This document shows, one piece after another, positions 10,701 through 25,700 of a DNA stretch of 64,000 bases (positions are counted from its first letter, which is position 1; every line of letters starts with the position of its first letter). Source of the stretch: Tyto alba. Its lineage: Eukaryota > Chordata > Aves > Strigiformes > Tytonidae. A model generated the notes under the pieces. That model did not search any database. It was given only the letters and a program-made list of their open reading frames with translations, and was not told where the DNA came from. A program made the position numbers and the translations under genes. The stretch spans positions 9,329,501-9,393,500 of the forward strand of contig NW_024881313.1 of assembly GCF_018691265.1 (NCBI RefSeq). The letters are read 5' to 3'.

Positions 10701-13700
10701 CCCTTCCAGCCTCGTATTCTATGATTCTGTTACCAAAATAAGCAATACCGTGCTTTTTCTTGCTGTCGGATCACAGAACTGTGCACGGTTCTAGAAATCT
10801 GAAGTGACAGGCACCTCCTGACTGAACAGTTAAAAGACAGCCAGTAAGGATTTTTTGCAATTATTTTCCCTGAAGGCTTTATATTGGTTTTATCTAATAG
10901 GTTTTAAGGTCACTATTCAGACCACCCATTTTAAGGGACTGGCTCAAGATGGACAGCACAGCTAACGTTTTTATGTCAAGCATTAAGAACAAAATAGCTG
11001 TCAGTGAGGGAATGTGAAGTTGAGTACGATTCAGAATAAAGAAATTCTAATAAACAGGAAGGACACTTATTGTTTCCAACAGATGCAAATTTAGGTCTAG
11101 CAACAGACCTCTAGCCCCAGGAACAAAGCTCCTGTGATCCAGCCAAGCTAAATATCTTAATAATTGATGGCTGTGGAGGCAAAATCTGGGATCCACAATG
11201 GCATTTTGGCAGTTACTTAATGCAAGAGGCAAGAACACACAGACAAAAAAACCCAACAATCCCCCCCACCGTATTTGTTCTATAAAAAGACTAAAGACAG
11301 CTTTCTACATCTCATTAAAATTTCCATTCTTTTTGTCTTTGAACAAATACCCTCCCTCGCTCTACAAAATCAACACATGTGAGTTCTTCACTGCTTCTTT
11401 GAGCTCCTTGCCGCCGTCCTACCCGTGGGGTATTTGCTTGCTGAAGCACCGACCCTGACCATCACCTTCTGCTTCAGCCTAAAGGTTAGAGCAGATGTGG
11501 CAGGGAAGAGAAGGTGGTAAACTGAAATAAATTACACCAAAACCCCAAAGCATGTGATCAAATGAGACAGAGTAGACACATTTCACATATGCTGTTGAAT
11601 AATAAACAGATGGAAGCAACCAGGGGTATGTTTGAACTTACTCAAAACTATCCCAAGACTTCCAACAGTAACTGAATATGAAGTCTTCCTGAATATTTGG
11701 AATTAGTGAGTGTACATGACTGGACGTTGCCTTGTCTCTCAGATGCTTTTCCAACATAAAACCTCTTCTGAGGTTTGATGCAAGTGACAATATGCTGAAA
11801 ACATGGGGAAAAGAGGACTGTGCTGGTGCTGGGCTTTTTTCAGTTCACAGAGTTGTGCTTAGTGAACCCTGTAAGTGGCACATAAAGCCCTATCTTCCTG
11901 TAATCACCACAATCCTCCTGTAACCCACCACAATGAACTTTTTCTCCAATTCAAAAGAAACACTGGAGCTAAGGAAGAGGTTGCAAACACGTTGCATTAA
12001 ATACTTGCCAGTAGTCTTTAGCAGCAGCTCAAAGGCACTACAGCATTTAACAAATAAGGATTTCTATTTAGCAGATGTGAAAATATTTCACATGGACTCT
12101 CATGAAACTGTAGTTTAGTTCCTCCATGTGAAAAGCTTATGTTCACCAGAGTCCTGAAGTTCACACAACTACATATGCAGAATTACTCAGGGTGTGACAT
12201 ATATTATGATCCTTAGTGACAGGCAAAGAAAATCAGAGGAGATAATAAATACAAAAATAAATAGAGCAACACGCTCCCCAGGCTCAAGCTACCTCTTTGG
12301 CATTGTGGACATTTTAAAAAACACAAGTTGCTGTGTAGAAGCAGCTGCAGAAGCCTTTTGGTGCATTACAGTCCATATAACAAGACCATATAAGGAAACG
12401 CCTCCAGGTAAGCACACATCTCAGTCCAAGAATAACAGGATTTAAGTTTTTTTTTTTTTTTTTTTGATTTGCAGACTGTAAGATGAATGGGTTTGTTGCC
12501 AAAGAAGAAGGGGGAACTTCTCCTTCCTTCCCCAAACCCCCAATCCTGATAATAGCATCATGCAATCTCACTGTGTGCCTCAAAGATTAGAACATTCTTA
12601 AGTGGATGAAAAATATGCCAGTATGTAACTCCATAGCAATAAGCCTCCTACGCTAACAGAGGAGAACAAAATTGCATTCAGCTACAGAAAGGACAACTGC
12701 AACTCCTTTCAATTCTGAGCAATATATATTTGTAATACATCCATGCCTCCAGTGCTCATAAGGGATGATACACTCCTGTCAGCACAGTGAGGCTCAATTA
12801 AACAATCATGCAGGACAGGGTGTAGTTAATCACACCTCTAGGTTGCTTTGAAGCAATGGGAACACTGAGGGGGACGGGAGGAGGAAGAGAATGATTCATT
12901 GTGTATATATTTAGTTATTCCTCATTAAAGTTGATTATAGATAGATTTTAACGGCTGAAGCTGAACACTGTGGTTTGTGGGTGTGTGCACATCATTTTGA
13001 CTGCAGTCCCAGGTGATGTCAGCCCAAGAGCTGGTTTTCCTGCAGGTGCAGCCAACTGCCACTCAGACCACCCAGGGCCAGAGCCTCCAGGGACGTCCCT
13101 CATGAAAGGGAGAAGCTGCAGAGCAGAGAGACTGAAGAGCCCAGCGTCTTTACTGCAGGGTTAACCAGAAAGTTACTTGAAGTTCAGGTCTCAGCTTTGT
13201 ACTAAATCACCCAGTTCGAATCCATTTCTGCTTTCAACTCAAACAGCATAGCCATCGGCAGCAAAGGGAAAAGCACACCCTGTCAGCTGCCACCACCGTC
13301 AATAAATCCGCAAAATTCGACTCTACTGCAGCTAACTCAGTTGGGAGGACAGAGCCTTCAGGCAAGGCCTCTTTCAATGCAAGGAATGTCACCCACAGCA
13401 CAGTTATGGTCTTTATGGTACTTTTTTTTTTTTTTTTTTTTTTCCCCCTGGGAAAATTTTGCATCCAGTACCGAAAGAAAGTACTTCAATAATGAAGATA
13501 TTTAAAGACAATTGTGCTCCATCAAAAACCAAACCCCGTGTATCAAGTGGAACTTGAAGATTTCATTCTTGTAAGCAGAGGATTTCTGCAGCATTTGGGA
13601 AGACAGCCTGCATCGTTTGGTTACAACATCTCTGTACTGCAGAAGTGTATCTCTGAGGTCTAATTATGCTGCCGGAAACCAGAGCACTACTTCACATGTA

Positions 13701-16700
13701 CTTGTCATTGATTTTTCTTTCGGTATTTTGTAAATGTTGTCTTGAATTCTAATGCAAAAATACTCAGAGGTTTGTGCCTGCTAAGAGTGTTTGCTGTTGA
13801 AATGGTGAAATTCTGATCCTCATTAAAAGAACAGTTATTAATTTTAGTAGTGTCAAGATTTCATATTTGAAATTTCCAGTTTGGACACAAACTAAAAGAA
13901 AGGAGATTCTGCAAGTGAATATGATATATAGCCTGTAATCCAATAACAACAGTGCTTATTCTACCCATAGTTAAGGGACACACTGCAACATGGAACGGAT
14001 TAAAAAACAACACACATTTTACAGTGCAAGCATAACTAGCAAGGAGGCTGGCAAACTTATTAGGTGTCACTTAGGAGAATTCAGTAATTCTTATTCCGCA
14101 ACTGGCTTTTAGATTATTTGTCAAAATGCAGCTGGCAGATTTACAATTGTACTGGCTTTAAGTGATAACCAGAGAAGCAACGTCATAGCCAGGGATCCGT
14201 ATAGAACCAGACAGCTTATTTTTCTCTATACTGTACCGGGAACACAAATTATAATAATAATAATGTCAGTAAGTTTAACTGACTACAAAACTCTTTTGCA
14301 GATTATACCCACAAGATGGTAAGAAGCTACCACCATGTAAGGGAAAAGAGGGCTTGGGCATTCACTGGGGGAGAAGTGGATATTTCCCCTTGTTTCGAGA
14401 CAGAATAAAAAACCCTACCAACAACCCAGGCTTTCAAGACCTTCTAGGTGCTAATGAGCCCCACTGTTCCTGTTAATATGTTTGGGTATTTCCAGGTAAT
14501 TCCCGGGAAAGTAGTCCAAGGGCTATTTTATGATGGAAATATGAGCAGGATTTAAATGCAAGACGTGGGACATGCTGATGAGACTAGTCATGCAGCTAAA
14601 TTTGTCAAAGCATGAGTGGCATTTGGTGCCTATCATCACTGATGACTATCTTCATGCCCAGGAAGCACTCCCCCATAATGAGTGATAAGCAATAAACTGT
14701 CCGCGTTCGTGCTGGGAGTTAGCTGCATTTCTGTCTGCACATCCACAGATACTTCAGATGCATTTATTTATGTCACCAGAAAAAGTTCATTAGCTACCCT
14801 GAAACCTCTCCAGATTCTGTGTAGGTTATACCTGAAGGACAACAGAAAGGGGAAGACAGGCGCCTGCTCTTCCCTCCTCACCAACATAGCCAGTAATAGT
14901 TTTTGAGGGCTGTTTTCCTTGACAGTTAGGAAACAGAAGGTATGCTGTCATCAGCAACTTATCTACAATAAAGTGTATGTTTCTAAAGACTTGATGGCTT
15001 GTTTCTAGTGGATAGGTATGAATTGGGGAGAAGGAGATGGTGAGATCTACCAGCACTGAAATGAAGCAGAGGCAGGCAGCATGGTTCTGGACAAGCCAAA
15101 GCTATGAGCCGTTCAAGCTCGATAAGATCATCTGAGATAAACGGGAACTGGAGGACTAGTTCTCCCAGAATCTTCCCTGGTTAATGTAGTAGCACGTCCT
15201 CACCTAATAGATACTGCTGAACTCCAAACCTGCCTTAAACAGATGGAGCAGATGACTCCCATATTATGTCCAGCCTGAGAAGGGCCCTACAGCTAGTGGC
15301 TGTAAAGCCAGGCGAGCAGTTCCGAGCCGGCAGCAGCAGGTCTGCCAAAGAGGGCAGATCCAGGTTCAGCCTAAACGGGGCCGGGAAGGGCTGGCAGCTG
15401 TGCTGCTGCATGACTGCATCAGATGGCAGAGGCAGGTGCTCTGGCACGCCTGCCCGAGATATTCCAGGCAGGAATACGGGCATGGCGAGTGTCGCACATA
15501 CTGGAGACACTGAACCCGCAGCTTCCACTGACAGGCCATACAATAGCTCCACACACTCTTCTAGACATCATGCGAATCCAAAACAATATTGTGGCATCCG
15601 TAGTGCTGAGGCTAAAGTCTTCTCACCCTCCCTAACAAGCCTGCCTGAGTACATCTCCAGAGCCAGAACAAGAGCATGCGGGGTGAGCAGAGTGGATGGG
15701 AACTGGGTTCTTCGAGCATGTTAAGTTTATTGTACAATTTAGTGATTTTTTTTTTTTTTTTTTTTTAATACTTTGGAATGTCAGGGTGTTCTTGCAGGCC
15801 AATGCAGTAATGAATTTACAAAAATTTTGAAGGGAATTCTACGCAAGACTATTCCTGGTTTAACCACCTCTTAGGGTCTGAGTGCACAGCAGTAACGGTG
15901 CTCATTCACCATGTCCAAAGTGAATTTTATTTTCAAAAAAAAAAACAAAAAAATCAATCAAGTACTTGCTGCGGGTTGCAGTTTCATGTTTGTCCTCAGT
16001 CATTAACAGTGTTTACAAATGGTAGAATTTGATGACGGAGGGACAAGGTGTATTGCTTTTTCATTTGACCATTGAGGCTGCACTATATTGACACAAGGAT
16101 GGAAATAAATCCACACGATTGAAGCCATGAAATTATTTTAGCAGTCTGAACTTGTTTGCCTTGAACACGTACCGGGACACAACAGGGTGAACAAAGATCA
16201 ATATTGGGTTTCTACTCCTACTGATTTTTCCTCAACTATTTATAGAAGAATGTCAGAACAAACTGTTTGGCAGCTACCCATCACACACAGTGCAAGACCA
16301 TTAGTCTCTATGACAACCCAATCAGAACAAACTTGTGAAGAAGTCAACTTCACAATAAAAATTAAATCCCTCAAACTATGGCACCTGCAAGAAACTGGAA
16401 GGGAAATAAAAGGGAAAGAGGAATAAGGAAAGCTCCTTCTGGCAGGGAGAGGGTTAAAAAAAAAAGAAAAAAACAAACCACAAAAACCCCAAACCGTGCA
16501 ATCTTCCTGCCAAGGGTATCTGCACTTTCAAGGCTTCTTGAAACCAAGCTCTAATCTACTTTTTAAATCTGTCAGGACTTTTTAGAAATGTCTTCCTAGA
16601 AGGGGTTCTATACAAGGACTAAACTGCACTTGAACAGTGTGGACAGTGCCTGCATCCTGCTCATTCTTCCTGACCACGGGATAAACACAAGAGCAAAAGA

Positions 16701-19700
16701 AGGGCTTGTTTCAGCTTTTCCTGCTCCTTCGGACTGTCAAAGCATAAGGCATCTGAGTTCAACTCCAACACAACCTTCTCATATACAAACCCCAGAGAAT
16801 ATCTGTTTCCTATTACATCATAAGTGACTGGTTGGCATAGGAAATCCACACCCGGTAGCCAACAGTGCATAGAGACCTTTACCTTTATAAAAGAGTACCA
16901 CTATCTTCTGAAAGGCTTTCATGAAGTGGATGTTGTCATAACAGTACTCCTGCACCTTCTGGAGCAGGATCAGCTCTGACTGGCCTTGAGTGCTGAACAC
17001 AGCAAGCAGGGGGGCGTATTGCTGAAAGGAAGAGAGGATGAAAACCAAAATGCATGTCAGTATACTCAAAATAAACAAATGGAATTTTTAAACGTACGCA
17101 TCGTGAATTTCATCCCTGAAAACCTGTTTCACTGAAACCTGGTATTTACTTGCCAGCTGCATTTACTTAAGCGCATACAGTGCATATACATAAATGTCCA
17201 TGAGCTTTTGTAGGGTGTGCTGCATGCTGTGAGCTAAAATTCAGTACCACTTAGAGATACTGAATTTTGTAAAATCAATTTCTGAAGTCCACACCTTGGA
17301 GTGCTGCTGTTTGTACATTTTGCAAGGTAGCATGCTGCTGACTCAGATGTGATGCTTTACTGATGTTTATAATGTAAGACATCCAAAGATGAAGTGCATG
17401 AAAATACAAATCTCTGGGTTCACTGAGGTTTCAGAAGTCCCAGAAAACTGAGTTAAATTAAATTATTCCAGGTTAAGTGTGACCAACTGTCATTATTTTT
17501 TCTCACTATCAGCATCAGAGTATCACAACCACCTTTGCTTTGGTAAACAGCAACTTTTGAAAGCACAGTATTAAGTGCTAACGTTATTCTGACAGGACAG
17601 TAGTAGCACATTTAATTGTCTTTTCCCAGAGTTTCTTAATATAATAAAAGATAAAGCAAAAACTTTTGTGCTATGCAATTTTTTTCCTCTTATTTCAGAT
17701 CTTAAAATTGAAAATTACATTAAAGGACTACATCCTGTTCATTCTTTCCTTACAAACTACAGTGTTTCAATCTATATCTCTCCAATTTCCTTTCCTCTTA
17801 GCCTGTTATGAGCCCAGCTAAGACTGCATTCTTAAATTTAAGGTAATAGTAAGAGCATTTTTCAGAGCTGAAGACAAATTAGCCTTGATCTTCAGAGCCC
17901 CCAGCCAAATATATATTAAGTTTACTATTTAAATTGTTCTTGCACTGAGCAGCACAGCCTTTCTTCATCATTTCCAGTAACGCTCTCAGCTTGGCATTTT
18001 CAGCTGGATTTGCAATGGCCTGATATCGCAGAGTTCTGGTCTGTGCAGTCAGGGCTGCCGATGGCCACGGTCAGGTAACAAACCACCCATCACCAGCAGC
18101 ACTGATGGACATGTTCAATAGTACATACACTTCAGGAATTCTCTACAAGAGAACATGATCTGGGGGAAAAACTATTAAGATGCATGAAAATCAACTGAAA
18201 TTTGAAAGGTTCGTCCAAAGTGTCTTTTGCAAAATAATTATTAGCTATTAATTTAAGGAAAGAGAGAGTAAGAAGTCACACAGCAGTTGTAACAAGAGCA
18301 GCTAAGCAGGCAGACAGTATTATTACTATTGGAAGAAATTCCCTTGCAAAGTAACTACCAGAAAAAACTAGATGTAGGTAGCACCAGAGTTGAGTTTTCC
18401 ACCTTCTGGTGCATCTTTAGAAACAATGTTACTGTTTCTGTAAAAGCTGCAAAACTTGTGCAGGCTTTGGGTAGCAAGACTCCCTCTTTTCCTGCTTTTG
18501 TCCAGTGAAGCATCCAGCCGGTATCCAGGCAAGCTGCAGGGAGGCAGTGCAATGTACATTGCAGATCATTTATTTAATAGCCTCAGCAGAACCCACTCCC
18601 ATCCCCAGGTCTGCAAAGTGCTGCTGTCTGTAAGTGTCAAGCAATTCATAATAAAAATCCTATCTTTTCAGTTTAGAAGTAAGATACCTTCACTTTGCCA
18701 TATTTGACTGACTCCCTTCGTGTTCCTCTCACTCCTTAACTGGTACAGATTTACAATTATAAGTTTCACAAGTGTCTAACTGACTAAGGAACCGTAAAAT
18801 TACCTTCCTCACATTGCTGGCTGAGTTAAGCAGCATTATTTTCCATTTGCCTCAGGTTAGGTAGCAGCGGGTCAGCGGTGGCAGTGTCATGAAGCTCACA
18901 CCACAGCCTTGCCTGCAGTGGAAGATTCTCCCCACCCATGGGGAATGTCTCTTCTCTGCACTGGAGGTGGCCCTGGGGCTAAGCCCCAGTGTCATAGTGA
19001 GGTTACTGGGACGATGAAGAGCTTATCCTGTAAGATTCAGGGTTTATAACAGCTTGCCCTGTCTCCTCCTGAGTTCAGCTCCTGCTAGTCCTGCCATGCA
19101 GATGGCACACGTGGCATTTACTGGTCCATGGCTGCCCACCACCTCCTTTAGGAAGCCACCCATCCAGTACAGCTTGTTAAGAACTGTAAACTAGGTCAAT
19201 GTTCTGTTCCTTGACACATCTCTTCGGAGGTCCCTTGTATACAGATTATTAAAAGAAATCTAATAAATTCAAGAGACTGGTACCCAAACGTCAAAGCTTT
19301 GGGAACTGTGCTTTGTGAAAGTTATCTGTCAGGTACAGCCATACAAGAATAAATACTACCACCGCACGTGTCCAATGTCAAGCATGTATTTATACATATC
19401 CTGACTCATGCCACCAGGGCGAAACAACTCCGTGTTGACACACAGGAGGGCACAGGAACTAGGCTGGGTGTCACGCTAACAGTGCTAACCTGATTTCTGG
19501 AGTTGGCTCACACATTGGGTCAGCTGAGAGCCCAAAGAGAGAAGGCCAAGATCTGTTTCCCCCTATCATAGAGGAAAATGTGGAACAAATGCTGTTCATT
19601 TCTGAACACTGAAATGTAAGGAAGCAGCTAGCAAAGTCTGAATTTCTATTCCTACTGCTTCTGTTAAAATCTTACCTGTAAGTGCAAATAATAAATACCC

Positions 19701-22700
19701 CACACAAATTTGTCTTCTGTTTTTAGACAGTGGGTGCAGCTAGAAAGATGCCTTACCTAATTTAGTGGGGTTACATACTCCGCTGATGGCTTGGGTCAGT
19801 GAGATGCACGGGAGCTGATGGCTTGGGTCAGTGAGATGCATAGGACTAAGCATCCAGCAAACAATATTTGTACAAAGCCAGCTATGTTTCTCTTTTCCCA
19901 ATGCTCAAATATTCCAAAAACTGTTTGTTAATTGGCCCTGCAGTACTAGACAATAAATCTCAATGGATACTGTTACAACTCAAAGAGATATGATCAATTT
20001 TTACAACAAGAGAACAAGAAAAACAATGTCTCTCCTTCTGGAAACTATCTAATTTTTCTACTGCTATTTGGGTCACCTGAGAAGACTTCAAGGCATTCAA
20101 TTTTATCAAAGACTAATGAGATCCCAAGTAACTACGTTTTTAGGACAACTGACTGGGAAACCAAATTCAGACGGAAGGACAGCAGTAGTAGGAGCTAAAG
20201 CAACATGGGAACTCCAAGTATAGATAGGCATCCAATATGAAGAAGAAAGGAATTCAGATCAAGCTTAAGATCTATTTTACCATAATGAATAAAGTTGAGA
20301 TTGCTTCTGTCCTAGGACAAATCTTTGCAGCCCTGGCTGTAAAGGAGCATTCTCTTGCTCATGGTTTACCAGCTTAGAAGCACCAATTCTGCCAAAAAGC
20401 CTCTCTGCCTCTGTTCTCCTTTCAAGTGTCTTGCACTGCACAATTCCTTCAGACTTAGATGAGGAATACCAACCATAGCAATGACTCTGATGTCTCTGCA
20501 TTGGTTTTGGGTTTTGTTTTGGGTTTTGTTTTGGGTTCTCCCCCCTGCCCCCCACTCCAAGGTCATAGTTTTTGTACTGACACACAACTGTGATACTGCA
20601 GTCTGTCATCACTTAGCAAACTACAGCCTGTCTTTCTATGAATTCAGTTCTCTCATCCACAACAACAGTGCCTGGATCAGAGAATAACTACACTATGCAG
20701 TGCACATGCTCTCCGGCCAGCTCCTGGCTATCAGCTGACAAGCCACCGAGTACCCAGCTCCCACAGTCAACATCAGCAACAATCATTTCACAGATTTGGA
20801 GCTCAGCAGTCCTGGATCTAACCAGCTCTGTGCAAAGCCAGCACAGGTGCTGCCTCACCACGCTCCGAAAACTTCCTTGCTTCTGGCAAAGACATTGCAA
20901 AGGCAGTTCCTGCAGGCTTACTAGTCAGGTCTGAGCAGAGCCGAGTCTCAACATTTGTTTAGCATTGTCCCCAAGGCAAGGAGCCTCTCAGGATCCAGCA
21001 CACTGAGAAAGCACAACGCAACGGCGCTCAGGTTACGACCACCTCAGTTTGCCCTGGCTCTCTGCACTGTACGCCTCAAGGTATTCAATAATCTGAACTA
21101 CTTCAGCTTTGCATTCATTTGACTAAAGGAGAGGGACTATACAGTGCTCGGTGTGCTAAGTATCAGCCCTCAAAACTCCAAATCTTCTGAATTTAAACAG
21201 GTAAAACTCGACAGCTGTAGAACATATTCTGTTAATTCACAGCAGCCCTTCCCCTCTTCACCCATGCACACACCTTTAGATGTTTGAGGGCTTGCTCTGC
21301 AACCAGCTCTTCTTTCTTATTCCATTCCACAGCATTCATGACACAGGTCCACAGGAGACCGATCACTGCTGGCTCTGGCAGCTCATTTCTTTTCATTTCC
21401 TCTTTTACATAAAGCACTACCTGGAGCAGGAAATAAACTGCTGTCTTAAGCAACATTTCCAATCAACCCAAAACAACGCCGACTTACCAGATACTTGCAG
21501 TCATTTACAAATAACACCATGGTATAGAAGTAATAAGAAACAAAATTAGAAAATAATAATAAAAAGGAAGCATTTAGCATGTTTTTTTTTAGCAACATTA
21601 CTATTACTTGACTACAAGTGTTGTCCCTCCCCTCCAACCTAACAGTTACTGCAGTTAAATGAAATACATTCTCATCAGGTATAACTGAACAAAAAACCCA
21701 AACCCTGTAGTCAGCTGCACTTGCAAATCCAGAGGATGCTTTCTTGCTTTAGCCTTAGGCACAGAGTGAGCTGATGAATAAATTAAAATAATTTAAAGAA
21801 AAACAGAGGAAATCTATCAGGTACTCATATCTGTTCCTCTGTACCTATTGTTGATTTAAGTCTTTCACTATTATTATATAACCAGAAGTTGTGAAAAAAC
21901 ACTCTACCTCTTTAATTGGGCATTCCTGAGAGAGACGTTCTTGTAGCTCTTTTTGAAGTTCTTTACGAGTCCCCAGTGACTGCTGAACTCTAAGGAAATC
22001 TGAGAGCTCTTTTAGACCTGCTTCAGTAAAATACTTGGCAAAATGGTCCACATTCTGCCGGTTGGCCGGAAATAGTTCCTAAAAAGACAGAAATGCTCAC
22101 TGTTAAATAAGCAACTATGACTCTTGACAAAATGGAAGGAACATTTTTTAAGGATGAACAGCGGGAATCACCTGGTACTGCACTTAAAGTCAGTGCTTGT
22201 ATTAACACCGGAAAAGTCAACACTTCATTCACAGTCTTTGTTTTCTTATAGTGAAGGGAAAAATGATGGTCAATTACACAAAAAGCCTAACACCCTCTCC
22301 ACATGAAGTGCATTTACTTATGAATAGCTGTGAGCTTAAGATGTCGCTCAAAACATTCCTCAGAGAAACTACACCTTTGTCAGATTCCAAAAATCTTGCT
22401 GGAAAAGTACAAAGGAATAGATGGTAAAGCCACTGTACACAAAACACATTTACCATGCCCTCCCATTGCGTTCACACATTTACCTCTTAAGAAAAATACA
22501 CTTAGCAATACATACATGGCCCAGGCACCCTGGACAGACATCACTACTCTGCTGAGCAATGATTACCACAGTTACCATTTAACAAAAATCACTATATCCA
22601 CTATATACTGTTAACATTAACTCCTGTAGGCAATTCTAATTCAAAGACACTGTCAATCTATCATATATGAAAGTCCAGATACTTAGAATAGCTAAAATTA

Positions 22701-25700
22701 TTCTTAAAAACTGCTATAGCAAATGCCCCATCTTGGCAAAGATTCAACAGCATTTGCTTACCACTCAATGCTTGGTGTCTAGCAATGATTTGTGGGACGG
22801 ATAGCACCTTTTTTTACAAAGAAACTAGAGACCCTCAATCTGTTTACTCACTGAAAATGAGATTAAGAAGAAACTATCATGAAGGCATCTATGCTAGGCA
22901 ACATCATCTGATACTTTATAGTTCTTTAATACAGCAGTATAATGAAAGTGAACAGCTGAAAGCTTAAGTCAGTCAAGTTTGAAATAGAAATAAGATGCAG
23001 TTTGCCTTTTTCCTCTCTCTAATAAAAAGTGTAATTAGCCCATTTCCCAGCTTTATGGCAAATTATTTATGACTTGGACTCTTAAAGTCAAATACAAATT
23101 GAAGAGATGAAGGGGTGTGGGAGGCTGCTTCACTTCTGATTTTTGCCTAATCATAAATTATTGAGGTAGAAACAGGAAATACTACTGAAATTCTCCAGGC
23201 AGCGCTACACGGGATGTAGCATATTTGATTGGATTATTGCAGCAGCAATCTTTTTGAGGATTAAAAAAACCCTATTGATCTTCAGAAAGGCACTGAAATA
23301 GAAAGGCACACGTCATTGCTTCATATTCATATATACTCTAAATACCTCAGGCCGTTGGTACAAACCCAGAACACAGGTCTTGAGTCCAAAGGCTGAAAGC
23401 CTTCCTGCATTGCTCCTACTAGGTCTGCTGTCATCACTGCAGGACCATTTATGCTACCCAGATGGCTACTGCTGTAGAAAATTAGCTTACTGTGCTTTCA
23501 CTATGCTATCTAAACACTGTCACTTTGGAAACTTATATTCTATTCATAACCCTTTATACTTTATTTATTATTTACAAAAGTAAAACATATTTCAAAAAAA
23601 TAAAAATCCTCACACACAGTTGCTGGTGGTGTGTGTTTTGTTAGCAGTGGTTAGAAGAAAAAAAAAAATGTTAATTCCCAAGTCCCATATATACAGTCTT
23701 TCAGAAGGCATTAACTACAGGACAAATAAAGACAGAATGTAAAAACATGTGATATTTAATATTCATGAACCTGTATCAATGCTACAGCCATAACAATATT
23801 GCTGTGATTCAAAATATTTTTAAAATGCTAAGAGAGTCTGAGGGGGCGTTAACATGCTTACAGCAAACTACCATCTGCATTTTATTTCCCTCTCTTTCCC
23901 AAGGAGAGGTAAGGAATATTGAAAATATATTGTACTTACTAGCAATCTCTTATCAAGGTTAGCTTTTCTTAAAGCAGAGGTAACAGAATTGGCATCTTTC
24001 TCTGCCATCCATGCTTTAAAAAGCTTTACAGCGAAAGAGGCTGCAATCCCTGTTTGAGAAAAAACACAAAGCACACTTCAGCAATTTTCAACATGAATTA
24101 GAGATGGCTATAGGAATTACAAGGTTACAAAGTGGTTACAAGAATATGGAATGAAAATACATTTATGTCAATGGGACCAAACACGTAGAGCTGAAATGCT
24201 CATTTATTTTCTTTAATGCAGTATTAGTTTTCTGAAGTGTGCTAGACTGTTTGAAAATCTTTTCATTCTATATTGCCCATCTCCATCCATTTGTTCAAAG
24301 ATTTTCTTCACAATTATTTTTCCTACCTCCCCAATTTACAGACGAAGTCCAATGCAAAAGGAAAAATTATGCATTAAATCAGTTAGGATATGAAGGCACA
24401 AAATGACAAAGAATACTCAGGAATAAGAATTGAAAAAAATATATCTTCAAAGGGCTTTTTAGCAAGTCCTGGAATAGGGTTAAATAACAGAAACTTCAAG
24501 GTAACTGACTGTACCTCATCTTCCTAGGAGGCATACAGTAGCTGGTAGGACCAGGCACAGCTACTGTTTTAAGCAAAAAAATTCCTTCCTCAAGGCACAA
24601 CTTATTATCTTGTGAATTAAATCAAACAAACTCTACCTCTGCTAGCTGTAGCTTTCCCAGGGGAGCTAAGAAACCATTAGCCCCACGCCTCCCACTTCCC
24701 TCTGGCACAAGTTCCTAGAGCAGCACCACCACGGCTCTGCTGCGGCTTCCCGGCTGCGATCGGCAAGTGCAGGGAGCTGAGGGAAGCTGAAAGGTCCCAG
24801 AGATGGAGCCCCAGATCATGGTCGAGGAAGGTCCCCTGTAGGCCAGTGATGCTTCTCTGTGCTACATTCATATCAACACCTGCAGTGCTATTGAGGGTGG
24901 TGATAATGATAACGGTATACTATGCTACAGCTGGTCGATACAATTGTCTGTTTCACCTCCAAACAGCCCTGAAGTTCTTAGAGCCAGATGGGACCTACTG
25001 GTAGGAAGCAGTTTCGTCCTTCTTAGCCGCTGTACAGATAGATATCCATTCTTTTAATTTCTAGGATACATTGACTAAATGAGTCATCAAACAAGAACAG
25101 AAGATATTATTCCCAGAGCAGCGTAAACTTCATTAACATTCATTACAGATCTTGACTGTTATGACAGTTTTGGCAATCTTATTTCAAGAGCTTAGTCATA
25201 AGGCATGATCCTTAGAGAAGCACTATATGGAACCACAGATGCACAATGTCACACCAAGAAAGTTCTACAAATACTACTTTGGACTTGTTTTACGTGTTGT
25301 ACAGCAGGTTCCAGGTGACATGGGCACAATGCAGTGATCGGAAGGGAAGTACTGCAGCCTGACTAGTCCAGACTAACAAAGTCTGGTCAACCAACAGGGG
25401 ACCGAGGCGTAACTTCCACCTGTAATTTCTGAACCTGCAAACATAAACCAGCATATTCAACATGCGCTTATGTGTTCAATACCAAAATTGAATGGAATGG
25501 TCTCTGTCACCAAGCACCGTCCCCAATACCCATGTCCTAAACCTTTTCTCAAGTTTTAGCTTAAAACAAGTTTTATGCCAGTACCATTACTAAAGGGAGG
25601 TTGTTCTAGGGCCTCACTACCCACATGCTTACTATTTTTCAAAACTACTTCTAATTTACAGCCCAAATTTATCATTGGCCAGTTCCTATACTCCATGTGC

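Larger units (their letters stand above)
9588..16882 (-). other. BZW2: BZW2 intron 10 (7295 bp)
   Basis: Intron bounded by GTAAAG and ATTTCAG. It holds an antisense CR1 fragment (about 9949-10731), an AATAAA followed by a 25-base A run (9791-9840) and T runs at 9667-9682, 12447-12465, 13422-13443 and 15746-15766. Frames of up to 152 codons (for example at 15266-15724) match nothing I know. Confidence 0.9.
17022..21273 (-). other. BZW2: BZW2 intron 9 (4252 bp)
   Basis: Intron bounded by GTGTGT and CTTTCAG. It contains a two-copy 32-bp tandem repeat (19782-19840) and a GGGTTTTGTTTT repeat (about 20509-20537). I see no other element. Confidence 0.9.

Noticed and set aside
12447..12474. T run ending TTTGCAG that looks like a plus-strand splice acceptor
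   Set aside because: The host gene is on the minus strand and no open coding segment or donor follows on the plus strand.
15266..15724. 152-codon plus-strand frame
   Set aside because: Three overlapping frames on both strands, ordinary composition and no recognisable motif.
20509..20537. Telomere-like GGGTTTTGTTTT repeat
   Set aside because: Vertebrate telomeric DNA is TTAGGG. This is a short simple repeat with a different unit.
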